Shown piece after piece: positions 9,327-17,748 of a stretch of 64,000 bases of DNA (within the stretch, counting starts at the first letter, position 1; each line of letters opens with the position of its first letter). The DNA is from Sphingosinicella ginsenosidimutans. GTDB lineage: Bacteria; Pseudomonadota; Alphaproteobacteria; Sphingomonadales; Sphingomonadaceae. The DNA is taken from NCBI RefSeq assembly GCF_007995055.1, contig NZ_VOQQ01000001.1, positions 1,595,001-1,659,000 of the forward strand, given 5' to 3'. Both the position numbers and the translations under genes were made by a program. A model generated the notes under the pieces. It was not told the DNA's origin and ran no database searches. It saw only the letters and a list, made by a program, of their open reading frames with translations.

Positions 9327-10108
9327 CCACGCTTCGCCTCGTTCAGGTCGATGCCTTCGCCGACAGGCCCTTCACCGGCAATCCGGCCGCGGTGATGCCG
9401 CTCGATTCCTGGCTCGACGATGCGACGCTCCAGGCGATCGCGATGGAGAACAACCTTTCGGAGACCGCCTTCACCATCCCGGCGGCGGACGGCGAGGCGG
9501 ATTATGAGCTGCGCTGGTTCACCCCGGCGACCGAGGTCGTGCTGTGCGGCCATGCGACGCTCGCCAGCGGCCATGTCCTGATCGGCGACAGCGATCGCAT
9601 CCGCTTCCGCACCCGCAAGGCCGGGATGCTGGAGGTCGCGAGGGATGGCGACGGCTATGCCATGTCGCTCCCGGCCTGGAAGCCGGAGCCGAGGCCGCTT
9701 CCCGCCATCGTCGCCGCGCTTGGCGTCACGCCGGTCGAAACGCTCTGGCATCCGCACCGCTACGGCGTCGTCGCGGTGGCGAGCGAGGCGGAAATCCACG
9801 CGCTCGCCCCCGATTTCAAGGCGCTTGCGGCCGAAGGCGACGTCCTCACCATCGTGACGGCGCCCGGGAGCGAGGCCGATGTCGTCAGCCGCGTCTTCGC
9901 CTGCGGCGCCGGCATCGACGAGGATCCGGTGACGGGCTCGGCCCATGCCGTCCTCACGCCTTATTGGGCCGCGCGCACCGGCCGCACCAGCTTCACCTAC
10001 TTCCAGGCCAGCCGCCGCGGCGGCCACCTCACCGGCCGCCTCGAAGGCGACCGCGTCATCCTCGGCGGCCGGTGCGTGACCGTGATCGAAGGTACGATGA
10101 CGATCTGA
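9323..10108 (+). CDS. PhzF-family isomerase/epimerase-like protein
   Basis: A 261-residue PhzF-fold protein. Family signatures are QVDAFADRPFTGNPAAV at the N-terminus (shown in parts: FTGNPAAV), the catalytic Glu region NNLSETAF, the LRWFTP...LCGHATLASGHVL stretch and the second-lobe FACGAGIDEDPVTGSAH. Members isomerise or epimerise small metabolites; phenazine genes are absent here, so the substrate is unknown. It ends the five-gene run that starts with hutG, overlapping the CDF gene by 4 bp, and converges on the DUF885 gene. Confidence 0.88.
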   Translation: MTTLRLVQVDAFADRPFTGNPAAVMPLDSWLDDATLQAIAMENNLSETAFTIPAADGEADYELRWFTPATEVVLCGHATLASGHVLIGDSDRIRFRTRKAGMLEVARDGDGYAMSLPAWKPEPRPLPAIVAALGVTPVETLWHPHRYGVVAVASEAEIHALAPDFKALAAEGDVLTIVTAPGSEADVVSRVFACGAGIDEDPVTGSAHAVLTPYWAARTGRTSFTYFQASRRGGHLTGRLEGDRVILGGRCVTVIEGTMTI

Positions 10109-10115
10109 ACCCAGG

Positions 10116-10142
10116 CGTCATGCCGGATCAGGTCCGGGGTGG
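10116..10142. repeat. Intergenic hairpin repeat at a gene end
   Basis: The sequence CGTCATGCCGGATCAGGTCC, continuing GGGGTGG, contains a CCGGA-TCAGG-TCCGG hairpin (10123-10137). It resembles a short mobile palindrome found in many alphaproteobacterial spacers. The stop codon of the DUF885 gene (10128-10130) lies in its loop, so the element contributes the last few codons of that gene. Confidence 0.45.
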
Positions 10143-11912
10143 CTGAGACGGCGCGGCGTCCGCCGGCCGCGCCTGCTCGGCGGCGATCCATTCGTTGATC
10201 TGCGCTTCGAGCACGTCGAGCGGCACCGATCCGTTCGCCAGCACCGCGTCGTGGAAGCGCCGCTCGTCGAACCGCGGCCCAAGCGCCTGTTCGGCGCGGT
10301 GGCGAAGCTCGATGATCTTGAGGCGGCCGATCATGTAGCCAAGGGCCTGGCCCGGCCAGCTGATATAGCGGTTCACCTCGGATTCGATGTTGCGGTCGGT
10401 GAGCGCGGTGTTGTCGCGCATGTACTGGATCGCGCGCGCCTTGTCCCAGCCATAGGCATGGATGCCGGTGTCGACGACGAGCCGGCACGCGCGCCACATC
10501 TGGTAGGAAAGCTCGCCCATCCGTCGTTCGGGCGTGTTGTAGACCCCCATCTCCTCGCCGAGGCTCTCGGCATAGAGCGCCCAGCCTTCGGTGAAGGCGG
10601 TGAACCCGGTGAAGTTCCGGCGGAACGGGGCGATGTCCATTTCCTGCTGGAGCGCGATCTGGAGATGGTGGCCGGGCACCGATTCATGGAGCGACAGCGC
10701 CGGAATCTCCCAGAGCGGCCGCTGGTCGAGATGCGAGGTGTTCACATAATAGGTCCCGGAAATCCCGGCCTCCGGGGAACCCGAGCCGTAATAGGCCGTG
10801 GTCGTCCCCTCCGCCGTCTCGGCCGGAATCTCGCGGATCGTGAAGGTGAGGCGCGGCAGCCGGCCGAACAGGCGCGGCAGCCAGGCGTCGACCTGCTTGT
10901 TGAACAGGGCCGATGCGGCCATCAACTGCTCGGCGCTGGTCGGATAGTAGCTCGGGTCGGTCCTGAGATGCTCGATGAAGGCCTCGCGGCTCGGATAGCC
11001 GGCCTCGCGCGCGACCCGGTCCATCTCGCTCCGGATGCGCGCGACCTCGTCGAGCCCGATCTGGTGGATCTGCTGCGGGGTCAGGTCGGTCGTGGTGTGC
11101 TCGCGCACCTGCAGCGCGTACCAGGCCGCGCCATTGGGCTGGGCCGACACGCTGTCCACCCGCGCGCAATGCGGCAGATAATCGCGCGTGTAGAAATCGA
11201 GATGCTTCCGATAGGCGGGGTTGATCACCTCCGTGATGATCTGCCGCGCCCGCGCCTGCAGCGCCGCCCAGTCGGCATCGCCGATCGTCGACGGCTTCGG
11301 CCGGGTGAACGGCTCGTAGAAATGCGACTTCGTCGGGTCGCTCTCGATCACGCCGGAAATCGTGCGCTCATAGCCGCCGAGCACCGAACAGGGCAGCACG
11401 AAGCCGCCCCGCACCGCATTGGCCGTGATCGCCAGCGCCTGATCGTTGAGGCGGGGATATTGGGCGATGCGGGTGAGGTAGCTCTCATAATCGTGGCGGT
11501 CGCGGAAGGGCAGGCCGGTGGCGAGGCCGGCAAAGCCCTGGTGCCAGCCGTAATAAGTGGTGAAGAGCATGTCGCGCTGGCCGAAGCCGCTCTCCTCGAT
11601 CGTCTCGCCGAGCATCCGCAGCAGGATCGCTCGGTTGACCCGGTCCGTCGGGCTCAGCGCATCGGCCGGGATCGCCTGGATCTGGTCGCGGAACGTGCGC
11701 GCCTGGCGGACATGGGCCGCGCGCGCCTCGGGCGACAGGTCGTCGATCCGGTCATCATAGTCGCGCACGCCGAGCGCGGTCGCCTGCGTCGGATTTTCGC
11801 GCAGCAGCCACTGGTAGTGCGCGTCCATGATGCGGTGGAAATCGTCGGCCGGCGTCGCATAAGCGGGCGCGGCCGAGGCGAGCAGCGCCGCTGCGAGAAA
11901 GGTCATTCGCAT
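10128..11912 (-). CDS. DUF885 exported putative metallohydrolase
   Basis: A 594-residue protein with a signal peptide (MRMTFLAAALLASAAPAYA), so periplasmic or secreted. It belongs to the DUF885 family, which has a gluzincin-like zinc site: HESVPGHHLQ, then the Glu in TEGWALYAESLGEE. Peptidase activity is plausible but the substrate is unknown. ATG 11912 was chosen because it starts the signal peptide and follows GGGGAAG; an open frame further upstream overlaps the opposite-strand gene and is not coding-like. The C-terminal QPPRT lies inside a short intergenic repeat. Confidence 0.85.
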   Translation of the reverse strand: MRMTFLAAALLASAAPAYATPADDFHRIMDAHYQWLLRENPTQATALGVRDYDDRIDDLSPEARAAHVRQARTFRDQIQAIPADALSPTDRVNRAILLRMLGETIEESGFGQRDMLFTTYYGWHQGFAGLATGLPFRDRHDYESYLTRIAQYPRLNDQALAITANAVRGGFVLPCSVLGGYERTISGVIESDPTKSHFYEPFTRPKPSTIGDADWAALQARARQIITEVINPAYRKHLDFYTRDYLPHCARVDSVSAQPNGAAWYALQVREHTTTDLTPQQIHQIGLDEVARIRSEMDRVAREAGYPSREAFIEHLRTDPSYYPTSAEQLMAASALFNKQVDAWLPRLFGRLPRLTFTIREIPAETAEGTTTAYYGSGSPEAGISGTYYVNTSHLDQRPLWEIPALSLHESVPGHHLQIALQQEMDIAPFRRNFTGFTAFTEGWALYAESLGEEMGVYNTPERRMGELSYQMWRACRLVVDTGIHAYGWDKARAIQYMRDNTALTDRNIESEVNRYISWPGQALGYMIGRLKIIELRHRAEQALGPRFDERRFHDAVLANGSVPLDVLEAQINEWIAAEQARPADAAPSQPPRT

Positions 11913-12030
11913 ATCGGTCTTCCCCTTTTCTCCCCACCCTAGCCGCGCGCGACGAGCGATCAAGGCGTGCGGCGGTGCCTTGCATTGGTCGAGCCGGCCG
12001 TGCTTGGATCGCGCCGAGGGGAGAACGGCC

Positions 12031-12546
12031 ATGGCGACGCTTGCCGGAACGTCCGAACGCGGTCCCGTGCAATCGCTTGCGCCGGACCTGATCGAGCGCG
12101 TGATCGCCGCCGGCGCCGCGCTGATGCTCGCGCTGCTTCTCGCGGCGGTGGCGCGCGGCCATTCGCAGTGGCGCGATGTGCCGGCGCTCGTCTGGCTCCA
12201 TCTCGGCACGATCGCGGTCGCGCTGGCGATCACGCCGGCGATGATGCTGCGGCGGCGGGGCGATCGGCTCCACCGGCGGCTCGGCTGGGTCTGGGCGGCC
12301 GCGATGTTCGCCACCGCCCTCATCAGCCTTGGCGTGCGGACCATCCGCCCCGGCCATTTCAGCCTCATCCACCTCTTTTCGGTCATGACGCTGGTCAGCG
12401 TGCCCCTCATCCTGGTGACCGCGCGGCGGCACAAGGTCGCGCGTCATCGCCGCACGGTGCGCGGGCTGCTGATCGGCGGCCTGATGGTCGCCGGCTTCTT
12501 CACCCTGGTGCCGAGCCGGCTGCTCGGCCACTGGCTGCTGGGCTGA
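12031..12546 (+). CDS. DUF2306-like membrane protein
   Basis: A 171-residue protein with four hydrophobic segments (from AGAALMLALLLAAVA to LIGGLMVAGFFTLVPSRLLG), with conserved-looking HRRLGWVWAAAMF and HLFSVMTL stretches typical of DUF2306-type small membrane proteins of unknown role. ATG 12031 follows GAGGGGAGAA at a good distance. It diverges from the DUF885 gene and is followed 74 bp later by the peptide transporter. Confidence 0.65.
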   Translation: MATLAGTSERGPVQSLAPDLIERVIAAGAALMLALLLAAVARGHSQWRDVPALVWLHLGTIAVALAITPAMMLRRRGDRLHRRLGWVWAAAMFATALISLGVRTIRPGHFSLIHLFSVMTLVSVPLILVTARRHKVARHRRTVRGLLIGGLMVAGFFTLVPSRLLGHWLLG

Positions 12547-12620
12547 GCGACGCGCGCGAAAAGGCTGGCGCCCCCGCCATTTGCCGCTAGCTTTCGCGCT
12601 TTCGCCGCCCGGAACCACGC

Positions 12621-14057
12621 ATGACCACGCACGCAACCGCCGAAAACCCCACTTATCCCTCGCAAAACCCCGATCCCGCGGACCGCGCCTTCCTTGGCCA
12701 TCCCAAGGGGCTCGGCTATCTCGCATTCGCCGAGGGGTGGGAGCGCTTCTCCTATTACGGCATGCAGACGCTGCTCGTCCTCTACATGACGCAGCAATTG
12801 TTCACCCCCGGCCATGTCGAGAATATCGCCGGATTTCCGGCCTTTCGGTCCTTCATCGAATGGCTCTATCGCGGCCATCTCGATCCGCAGCCGCTCGCCT
12901 CGGCGACGTTCGGGCTCTATGCCGGCCTGGTCTATCTGACGCCGCTCGCCGGCGGGCTGATCGCCGATCGGCTGATCGGCCGCACGCGCACCATCACCAT
13001 CGGCGCCCTGCTGATGGCGCTCGGCCATTTCCTGATGGCGTTCGAGGTGAGCTTCCTGCTCGCGCTGCTCTGCCTGCTCGTCGGCGTCGGCTGCTTCAAG
13101 GGCAATATCGCAACCCAGGTCGGCGAGCTTTACGGGCCGGACGACCTGCGCCGCGCCGATGCCTTCCAGATCTTCCTGCTGTCGGTGAACATCGCCGTCA
13201 TCATCGCGCCGCTGGTCTGCGGCTATCTCGGGCAGGAGGTCGCCTGGCACTGGGGCTTCGGGGCGGCCGGCGTCGGCATGCTCATCGGGCTCGGCGTCTA
13301 TCTGTCCGGGCTGCGCTGGCTTCCGGCACAGGCGGGCCGCGCGCGCAAGGGGGAGGCGCGGCCCGCCCACCCGCCGCTCGTCAAGGGCGACGGCCTCAGG
13401 ATCCTCGTCCTTGTCCTTCTGCTGCCGCTTCTGATGCTGGCCGCGGTCGGCAACCAGGAGATTTTCAACGCCTATCTGGTCTGGGGCGACGCCAATTTCG
13501 ATCTCTCCTTCTTCGGCCACCATTTCCCGGTCAGCTTCCTGATCTCGCTCGATGCCTTCATCTCGACGGGCATGATCTTCCTCTCGCTCGTCTTCTGGCG
13601 CTGGTATGGCACGCGCTGGCAGGAGCCGGACGAGATCACCAAGGTCACGATCGGCACGCTCATTTCCGCGCTCGCCCCGCTCGCGCTTGCGCTCGCCGCG
13701 TGGCAGCAGGCGGCGACCGGCGCGAAGATCGGCCTTGGCTGGGCGCTGGCCTTCCACATTCTCAACGATATCGGCTTCGCCAACGTCTTTCCGGTCGGCA
13801 TCGCGCTCTATTCGCGCGCCAGCCCGCGCGCCGTGGCCGGGTTGATGATCGGCGTCTATTATGTCCACCTGTTCGCCTGCAACATGCTGGTCGGCAAGCT
13901 CGGCGGCTATCTGTCCAGCATGGAGCCGGGCCGGTTCTGGCTGATGCACGCGGCGCTGGTCGGGGCCGGCGGGGTCGGCCTGCTCGCCGCCCGCTCCTTC
14001 GCCGGCCGGATCCTTGCGCCGAGCAAGTCCGATGACGCGGCGCCGGCGGCCGCCTAG
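12621..14057 (+). CDS. POT-family proton-coupled oligopeptide transporter
   Basis: A 478-residue major-facilitator protein. The POT signature EGWERFSYYG (residues about 38-47) matches ExxERFxYYG, which couples proton movement to di/tripeptide uptake. FKGNIATQVGELY (near residue 155) is the second family motif. About 12-14 membrane segments are visible. It converges on the HxlR-like regulator with a 4-bp stop overlap. Substrates are probably short peptides, which would fit the many peptidases in this window, though no regulatory link is visible. Confidence 0.9.
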   Translation: MTTHATAENPTYPSQNPDPADRAFLGHPKGLGYLAFAEGWERFSYYGMQTLLVLYMTQQLFTPGHVENIAGFPAFRSFIEWLYRGHLDPQPLASATFGLYAGLVYLTPLAGGLIADRLIGRTRTITIGALLMALGHFLMAFEVSFLLALLCLLVGVGCFKGNIATQVGELYGPDDLRRADAFQIFLLSVNIAVIIAPLVCGYLGQEVAWHWGFGAAGVGMLIGLGVYLSGLRWLPAQAGRARKGEARPAHPPLVKGDGLRILVLVLLLPLLMLAAVGNQEIFNAYLVWGDANFDLSFFGHHFPVSFLISLDAFISTGMIFLSLVFWRWYGTRWQEPDEITKVTIGTLISALAPLALALAAWQQAATGAKIGLGWALAFHILNDIGFANVFPVGIALYSRASPRAVAGLMIGVYYVHLFACNMLVGKLGGYLSSMEPGRFWLMHAALVGAGGVGLLAARSFAGRILAPSKSDDAAPAAA

Positions 14058-14755
14058 GCCGGGGGCGCGAACTTCTCGGGCAGCGGGAAGAGGGTGACGA
14101 GGCGGGCGAGCAGGGCCCGATCGCCCTCCACCACGAGCGCGCCATCGGCTTCGAGCGCCTCGGCGGGGACGCCGCCATAGATGAGGCCCGCGATCGCCGT
14201 GGCGGGGCCGGAGAGGACCAGATCGGCACCGTCCGGTTCGCCGCGCGCCACGCTGAGGCCCCCGCCGGCGATCCGCATCCGGAAACGCTCGGCGCCGATG
14301 CGAAAGCCGATCTCGGCCTCGATCCCGGCAAGACGCGCGGGATCGTTCATCGTCCGGAACGAGAGCATCAGCGAGGTCGCCGACAGCGGAAGCGTCGGAT
14401 CGTGCGAGGGCGATCGCGTCGCCCAGCGGCCGAGCGTCTGGATGATCGGCTCGGCCTCATAGCCCCATTCGGTGAGCTCATAGACCTGCGTCGACGCCGG
14501 CGGGGGGAGCCGGCGGCGCGCCACGATCCCCTGCGCCTCCAGTCCGGCGAGCCGCTGGGTGAGCACATTCGCGCTGATCCCGGGCAGGTCGGCGCGAAGA
14601 TCGCCGAAGCGCTTGGGCCCCAGCATCAGCTCGCGGATGACGAGCAGCGCCCAGCGCTCGCCGATGAGGTCAAGTGCGTGGGCCGTGCCGCAGGCGTCGT
14701 TGTAGAGCCGCCGCGACGGGCCGTGCCTTACGTCAGTTATATTTTCTAACTTCAT
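14054..14755 (-). CDS. HxlR-type winged-helix regulator with SCP2-like tail
   Basis: A 233-residue transcriptional regulator. Residues 20-110 match the HxlR winged helix: CGTAHALDLIGERWALLVIREL, ISANVLTQRLAGLE and YELTEWG are the typical pieces. The C-terminal half (GADLVLSGPATAIAGLIYG) resembles SCP2-type lipid-binding domains, which may sense a hydrophobic ligand. ATG 14755 has no Shine-Dalgarno sequence; the bases before it are TATTATACAACT, which could be a minus-10 element giving a leaderless message. It diverges from the DUF899/glyoxalase cluster and probably controls it. Confidence 0.85.
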   Translation of the reverse strand: MKLENITDVRHGPSRRLYNDACGTAHALDLIGERWALLVIRELMLGPKRFGDLRADLPGISANVLTQRLAGLEAQGIVARRRLPPPASTQVYELTEWGYEAEPIIQTLGRWATRSPSHDPTLPLSATSLMLSFRTMNDPARLAGIEAEIGFRIGAERFRMRIAGGGLSVARGEPDGADLVLSGPATAIAGLIYGGVPAEALEADGALVVEGDRALLARLVTLFPLPEKFAPPA

Positions 14756-14771
14756 AGTTGTATAATATAAC
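14736..14771. promoter_or_regulatory. Inverted-repeat operator over the HxlR start; TATAAT box
   Basis: GTTATATT (14736-14743) and AATATAAC (14764-14771) form a perfect 8-bp inverted repeat with a 20-bp spacer, in AT-rich sequence that contrasts with the GC-rich surroundings. The repeat flanks the regulator's start codon (14753-14755). A perfect TATAAT at 14761-14766 points rightwards to the DUF899 gene. HxlR-type proteins bind such dyads, so autoregulation and control of the divergent cluster is inferred. Confidence 0.6.
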
Positions 14772-14838
14772 GATCCCGGGCATGAAAGGCAAGTTCCGAG
14801 TCGCGAGGCGATTCGAAAGGACGAGACGGAGAGAGCCG

Positions 14839-15540
14839 ATGCCCGACCTGAAGCCTGCCCGCGCGATGGCGGCCGCGAGCACGAGCCGCATGCCGGACGA
14901 GAGCGCGGATTACCGGCGCGCTCGAACCGAGCTCCTCGCCGAGGAGATCGAGCTGCGCCGGCAGATCGCCCGCGTCGCGGCGCAGCGCCGCGCGCTGCCG
15001 CCGGGCCCGATCGCCAGGGATTATCGCCTGCGCGATCAGGACGGCCGCGAGATCGGCCTTGCCGACCTGTTCGGCCGGCACGACACGCTCTTCACCTATT
15101 TCTGGATGTTCGGGCCCGATCGCGCCCGGCCCTGCCCGATGTGCACCGCCTTTCTCGGCTCGATCGACATACCGGCGCGCGACATCGAGCAGCGGCTTTC
15201 GATCGCCGTCCTCAGCCGATCGCCGGTGGCGCGCCAGATCGCCTTTGCCCGCGAGCGGGGGTGGCGCAACCTGCGCTTCTACGAGACGATCGGCGACGAT
15301 TTCGCCCGCGATTTCGGCGCGCTCGACGAGGATGGAGACGAAGGCGCGGCGGTGATCGTCTGGCGGCGCGACGGCGACGAGGTTCGCCTGTTCTGGGCGG
15401 CCGAAGGCGGCGCGGAGACCGCCGATCCGGGGACCGATCCAAGCCTCGCGCCCGATCCGGTGCCGCTGTGGAACATCCTCGATCTGACGCCGGCCGGCCG
15501 CGCGCCCGATTGGTATCCCTCGCTCGACTATCCCGCTTGA
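14839..15540 (+). CDS. DUF899 thioredoxin-like protein
   Basis: A 233-residue member of the DUF899 family, which has a thioredoxin-like fold. The region FTYFWMFGPDRARPCPMCTAF carries a CPMC pair in the family position (cited in parts: FTYFWMFG and PCPMCTAF). The C-terminal PDPVPLWNILDLTPAGR is also typical. ATG 14839 follows GGAGAG; an upstream in-frame ATG at 14758 would lie inside the operator and was rejected. The function is not known; redox or dehalogenation-like roles have been suggested for relatives. It is the first of five genes divergent from the HxlR regulator. Confidence 0.82.
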   Translation: MPDLKPARAMAAASTSRMPDESADYRRARTELLAEEIELRRQIARVAAQRRALPPGPIARDYRLRDQDGREIGLADLFGRHDTLFTYFWMFGPDRARPCPMCTAFLGSIDIPARDIEQRLSIAVLSRSPVARQIAFARERGWRNLRFYETIGDDFARDFGALDEDGDEGAAVIVWRRDGDEVRLFWAAEGGAETADPGTDPSLAPDPVPLWNILDLTPAGRAPDWYPSLDYPA

Positions 15541-15570
15541 ACCCAATCCATGCACGAAGGAGCCATTGCC

Positions 15571-16002
15571 ATGTCACGCCTGATTTTCGTGAACCTTCCG
15601 GTGGCGGATCTTCCCGCCGCGCGCGCCTTCTACGAGGCGATCGGTTTCACCAACAACCCGACCTTCACCGACGAGACCGCCGCCTGCATGGTGCTCTCCG
15701 ACGTGATCCATGTCATGCTGCTGACGCACGACAAGTTCGCCCAGTTCACGCCGAAGCGGATCGCCGACGCGCATGAGACGAGCGAGGTGCTGATCTGCAT
15801 CTCCGCCGGCAGCCGCGAGGAGGTGGATGCGATCACGGACAAGGCGATCGCCGCCGGCGGCCGCGAACCGCGCGAGAAGCAGGATTACGGCTTCATGTAC
15901 GGCCGCAGCTTCGAGGATCCCGATGGGCATGTCTGGGAACCGATGTGGATGGACCTCCAGGCCGCGCAGGCGGCGATGCAGGGCGAGCCAGCCATCGCCT
16001 GA
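15571..16002 (+). CDS. VOC (glyoxalase/bleomycin-resistance fold) protein
   Basis: A 143-residue single VOC-domain protein: FVNLPVADLPAARAFYEAIGF at the start (in parts: LPVADLPAARAFYEAIGF) and FEDPDGHVWEPMWMD at the end carry the family's beta-alpha-beta-beta-beta pattern and a metal-ligand Glu. ATG 15571 follows AAGGAG; an earlier in-frame ATG at 15550 lies before that site and was rejected. Relatives act on small metabolites or sequester toxins; the substrate is unknown. It is the second gene of the HxlR-linked cluster. Confidence 0.82.
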   Translation: MSRLIFVNLPVADLPAARAFYEAIGFTNNPTFTDETAACMVLSDVIHVMLLTHDKFAQFTPKRIADAHETSEVLICISAGSREEVDAITDKAIAAGGREPREKQDYGFMYGRSFEDPDGHVWEPMWMDLQAAQAAMQGEPAIA

Positions 16003-16029
16003 CGGTGCATTTCAGCGGAAGGGCCGATC

Positions 16030-16386
16030 ATGATCTATGTGGACGGATTCGTCGCGGCGGTGCGGGCCGACAGGAAGGACGATTATCGGGCGCATGCCGC
16101 CAGGATGTCCGGCATCTTCTTCGAATGCGGCGCGCTTCGCGTCGTCGAGACCTGGGGCGATGACGTGCCCGACGGCAAGCGCACCGATTTTCGCCGCGCC
16201 GTTCAGGCCGAAGATGGGGAAGTCGTCCTCTTTTCCTGGATCGAATGGCCTTCGAAGGAGGCGCGCGACGCCGGCTGGAAGACATTGATGGCGGACCCGC
16301 GCATGCAGCAAGGCGAGGCGCCGCCGTTCGACGGCAAGCGAATGATCTATGGCGGATTCGCGCCGATGCTCGACGAGCGCGCCTGA
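16030..16386 (+). CDS. DUF1428 family protein
   Basis: A 118-residue protein starting MIYVDGFVAAV, with the family features VVETWGDDVPDGK, VLFSWIEWPSKEARD and KRMIYGGFAPML. DUF1428 proteins have a dimeric alpha-beta barrel (EthD/YciI-like) fold and no settled function. They often occur beside VOC proteins, as here. The start at 16030 follows GGAAGGGCC. Spacing is 27 bp to the previous gene and 13 bp to the next, consistent with one transcript. Confidence 0.85.
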   Translation: MIYVDGFVAAVRADRKDDYRAHAARMSGIFFECGALRVVETWGDDVPDGKRTDFRRAVQAEDGEVVLFSWIEWPSKEARDAGWKTLMADPRMQQGEAPPFDGKRMIYGGFAPMLDERA

Positions 16387-16399
16387 AGAGGAGGATAAG

Positions 16400-17185
16400 A
16401 TGGCCGACACTTTCTTCTGGTATGAGCTGATGACGTCCGATCTGGACGCCGCGATCGATTTCTACACCCGCGTCGTCGGCTGGACGGTCGAAGATCATCC
16501 CAACAGCGCGCTCGTGGGCGTTCGCTACGCAATCCTGTCCGCCGAGGGGCAGGGGGTTGCCGGCGCCATGCAGCTCACCGACGACATGACGGCGGGCGGC
16601 GCGCGGCCGACCTGGCTCGGCTACATCCATTGCGCCGACGTCGATGCCCGCGCGAAGGCGATCGCGGAGGCGGGCGGCACCATCCATGTGCCGCCGATGG
16701 ATATCCCCAATGTCGGCCGCTTCGCCCTCGCGACCGATCCGGGCGGCGCCTATTTCTACATCATGGCGCCCCAGCCGCCCGAGGGCGAGGCGCCGCCGGA
16801 AGCGCTCGCGCCGACCACGCCCGGCAAGTTCAGCTGGCACGAGCTTTATTCCAGCCTCGGCGACAAGGCGGCCTTCGATTTCTACGCCGGCCAGTTCGGC
16901 TGGGAGACGATGCACGAAATGCCGATGGGCGAAATGGGCACCTATCGCATCTTCGGCGCGGACGGCGTGCAGATGGGCGGGATCATGAAGAAGCCGGATC
17001 AGGTGCCGATGTCCGCGTGGGGCTTCTACACGAATGTCGAGGCGATCGACGCCGCGGTCGATCGGGTCAAGGCCAATGGCGGCCAGATCGTGAACGGGCC
17101 GATCGAGGTGCCGGGCGGCAGCTGGATCGTCCAATGCGTCGATCCGCAGGGCGCACATTTCTCGCTCACCGCGCCGGGCCGCTGA
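16400..17185 (+). CDS. Two-domain VOC family protein
   Basis: A 261-residue protein with two tandem VOC units, residues about 3-125 (FFWYELMTSDLDAAIDFY ... ATDPGGAYFYIM) and 140-260 (FSWHELYSSLGDKAAFDFY ... CVDPQGAHFSLTAP). This matches the hydroxylase-like (CFP-30B) type of two-domain VOC protein. Each unit keeps a conserved His/Glu pattern at the metal positions (W-x-E in the first, W-H-E in the second). ATG 16400 follows GAGGAGG. It is the fourth gene of the cluster. Confidence 0.85.
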   Translation: MADTFFWYELMTSDLDAAIDFYTRVVGWTVEDHPNSALVGVRYAILSAEGQGVAGAMQLTDDMTAGGARPTWLGYIHCADVDARAKAIAEAGGTIHVPPMDIPNVGRFALATDPGGAYFYIMAPQPPEGEAPPEALAPTTPGKFSWHELYSSLGDKAAFDFYAGQFGWETMHEMPMGEMGTYRIFGADGVQMGGIMKKPDQVPMSAWGFYTNVEAIDAAVDRVKANGGQIVNGPIEVPGGSWIVQCVDPQGAHFSLTAPGR

Positions 17186-17205
17186 GCCGATTTCGAAGGA
17201 GAAGG

Positions 17206-17703
17206 ATGATGTCCGACAAGATCACGCCGTGCCTGTGGTTCAACCATGACGGCGAGGAAGCCGCCAATTTCTACGTGAGCCTGCTGCCCGACAGCCGCGT
17301 CACCCGGATCGTCCGCGCGCCCGTCGACACGCCTTCGGGGCCGAAGGGCTATCCGATGGTGGTCGAATTCACGCTGGCGGGCCGGCCCTATGTGGCGCTC
17401 AACGGGGGGCCGATGTTCAAGCATAGCGAGGCGGTTTCGTTCATGATCCACACCGAGGATCAGGAGGAGACGGACCGGCTGTGGAACGCGATCACCGGCA
17501 ATGGCGGCGAAGCGAGCGTATGCGGCTGGTGCAAGGACAAATGGGGCCTGTCGTGGCAGATCACGCCGCGCCGCCTGCTCGAGCTCACCATGAATGACGA
17601 TCCCGGCGTCGCCAGCCGGGCGATGGCGGCGATGATGACGATGGGGAAGATCGACATTGCCGCGGTCGAGCGCGCCGCCTTCGATCGGGAAGCGGCGGCC
17701 TGA
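17206..17703 (+). CDS. PhnB-like VOC protein
   Basis: A 165-residue protein of the PhnB / '3-demethylubiquinone-9 methyltransferase-like' group, a VOC fold despite the Pfam name. Signatures are PCLWFNHDGEEAANFYVSLL, FTLAGRPYVALNGG, and WCKDKWGLSWQITP. Two adjacent ATG codons (17206, 17209) follow AAGGAG; the second has the more usual spacing. It ends the five-gene cluster and is followed by a strong hairpin. No true methyltransferase motif is present. Confidence 0.85.
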   Translation: MMSDKITPCLWFNHDGEEAANFYVSLLPDSRVTRIVRAPVDTPSGPKGYPMVVEFTLAGRPYVALNGGPMFKHSEAVSFMIHTEDQEETDRLWNAITGNGGEASVCGWCKDKWGLSWQITPRRLLELTMNDDPGVASRAMAAMMTMGKIDIAAVERAAFDREAAA

Positions 17704-17707
17704 AGCC

Positions 17708-17744
17708 GCAAACGCCCCTCTCCCGGCGCGGGAGAGGGGCTTGC
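17708..17744. terminator. Bidirectional hairpin terminator
   Basis: A perfect 12-bp stem, GCCCCTCTCCCG-GCG-CGGGAGAGGGGC (17714-17740), is flanked by GCAA and TTGC that extend the pairing. It lies between the convergent ends of the PhnB-like gene and the pyridoxamine-oxidase-fold gene. The T-run is short, so it may also be a repeat-type palindrome. Confidence 0.75.
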
Positions 17745-17748
17745 GGGC

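Noticed and set aside
10128..12434. Extended N-terminus of the DUF885 protein beyond 11912
   Set aside because: The extra residues are basic and low-complexity, overlap the opposite-strand membrane protein gene and precede a clear signal peptide with its own ribosome binding site.
12555..12600. GCGCGAAA / TTTCGCGC inverted repeat before the POT transporter
   Set aside because: The arms are 30 bases apart and of simple composition; it is not distinguishable from chance in this GC-rich spacer.
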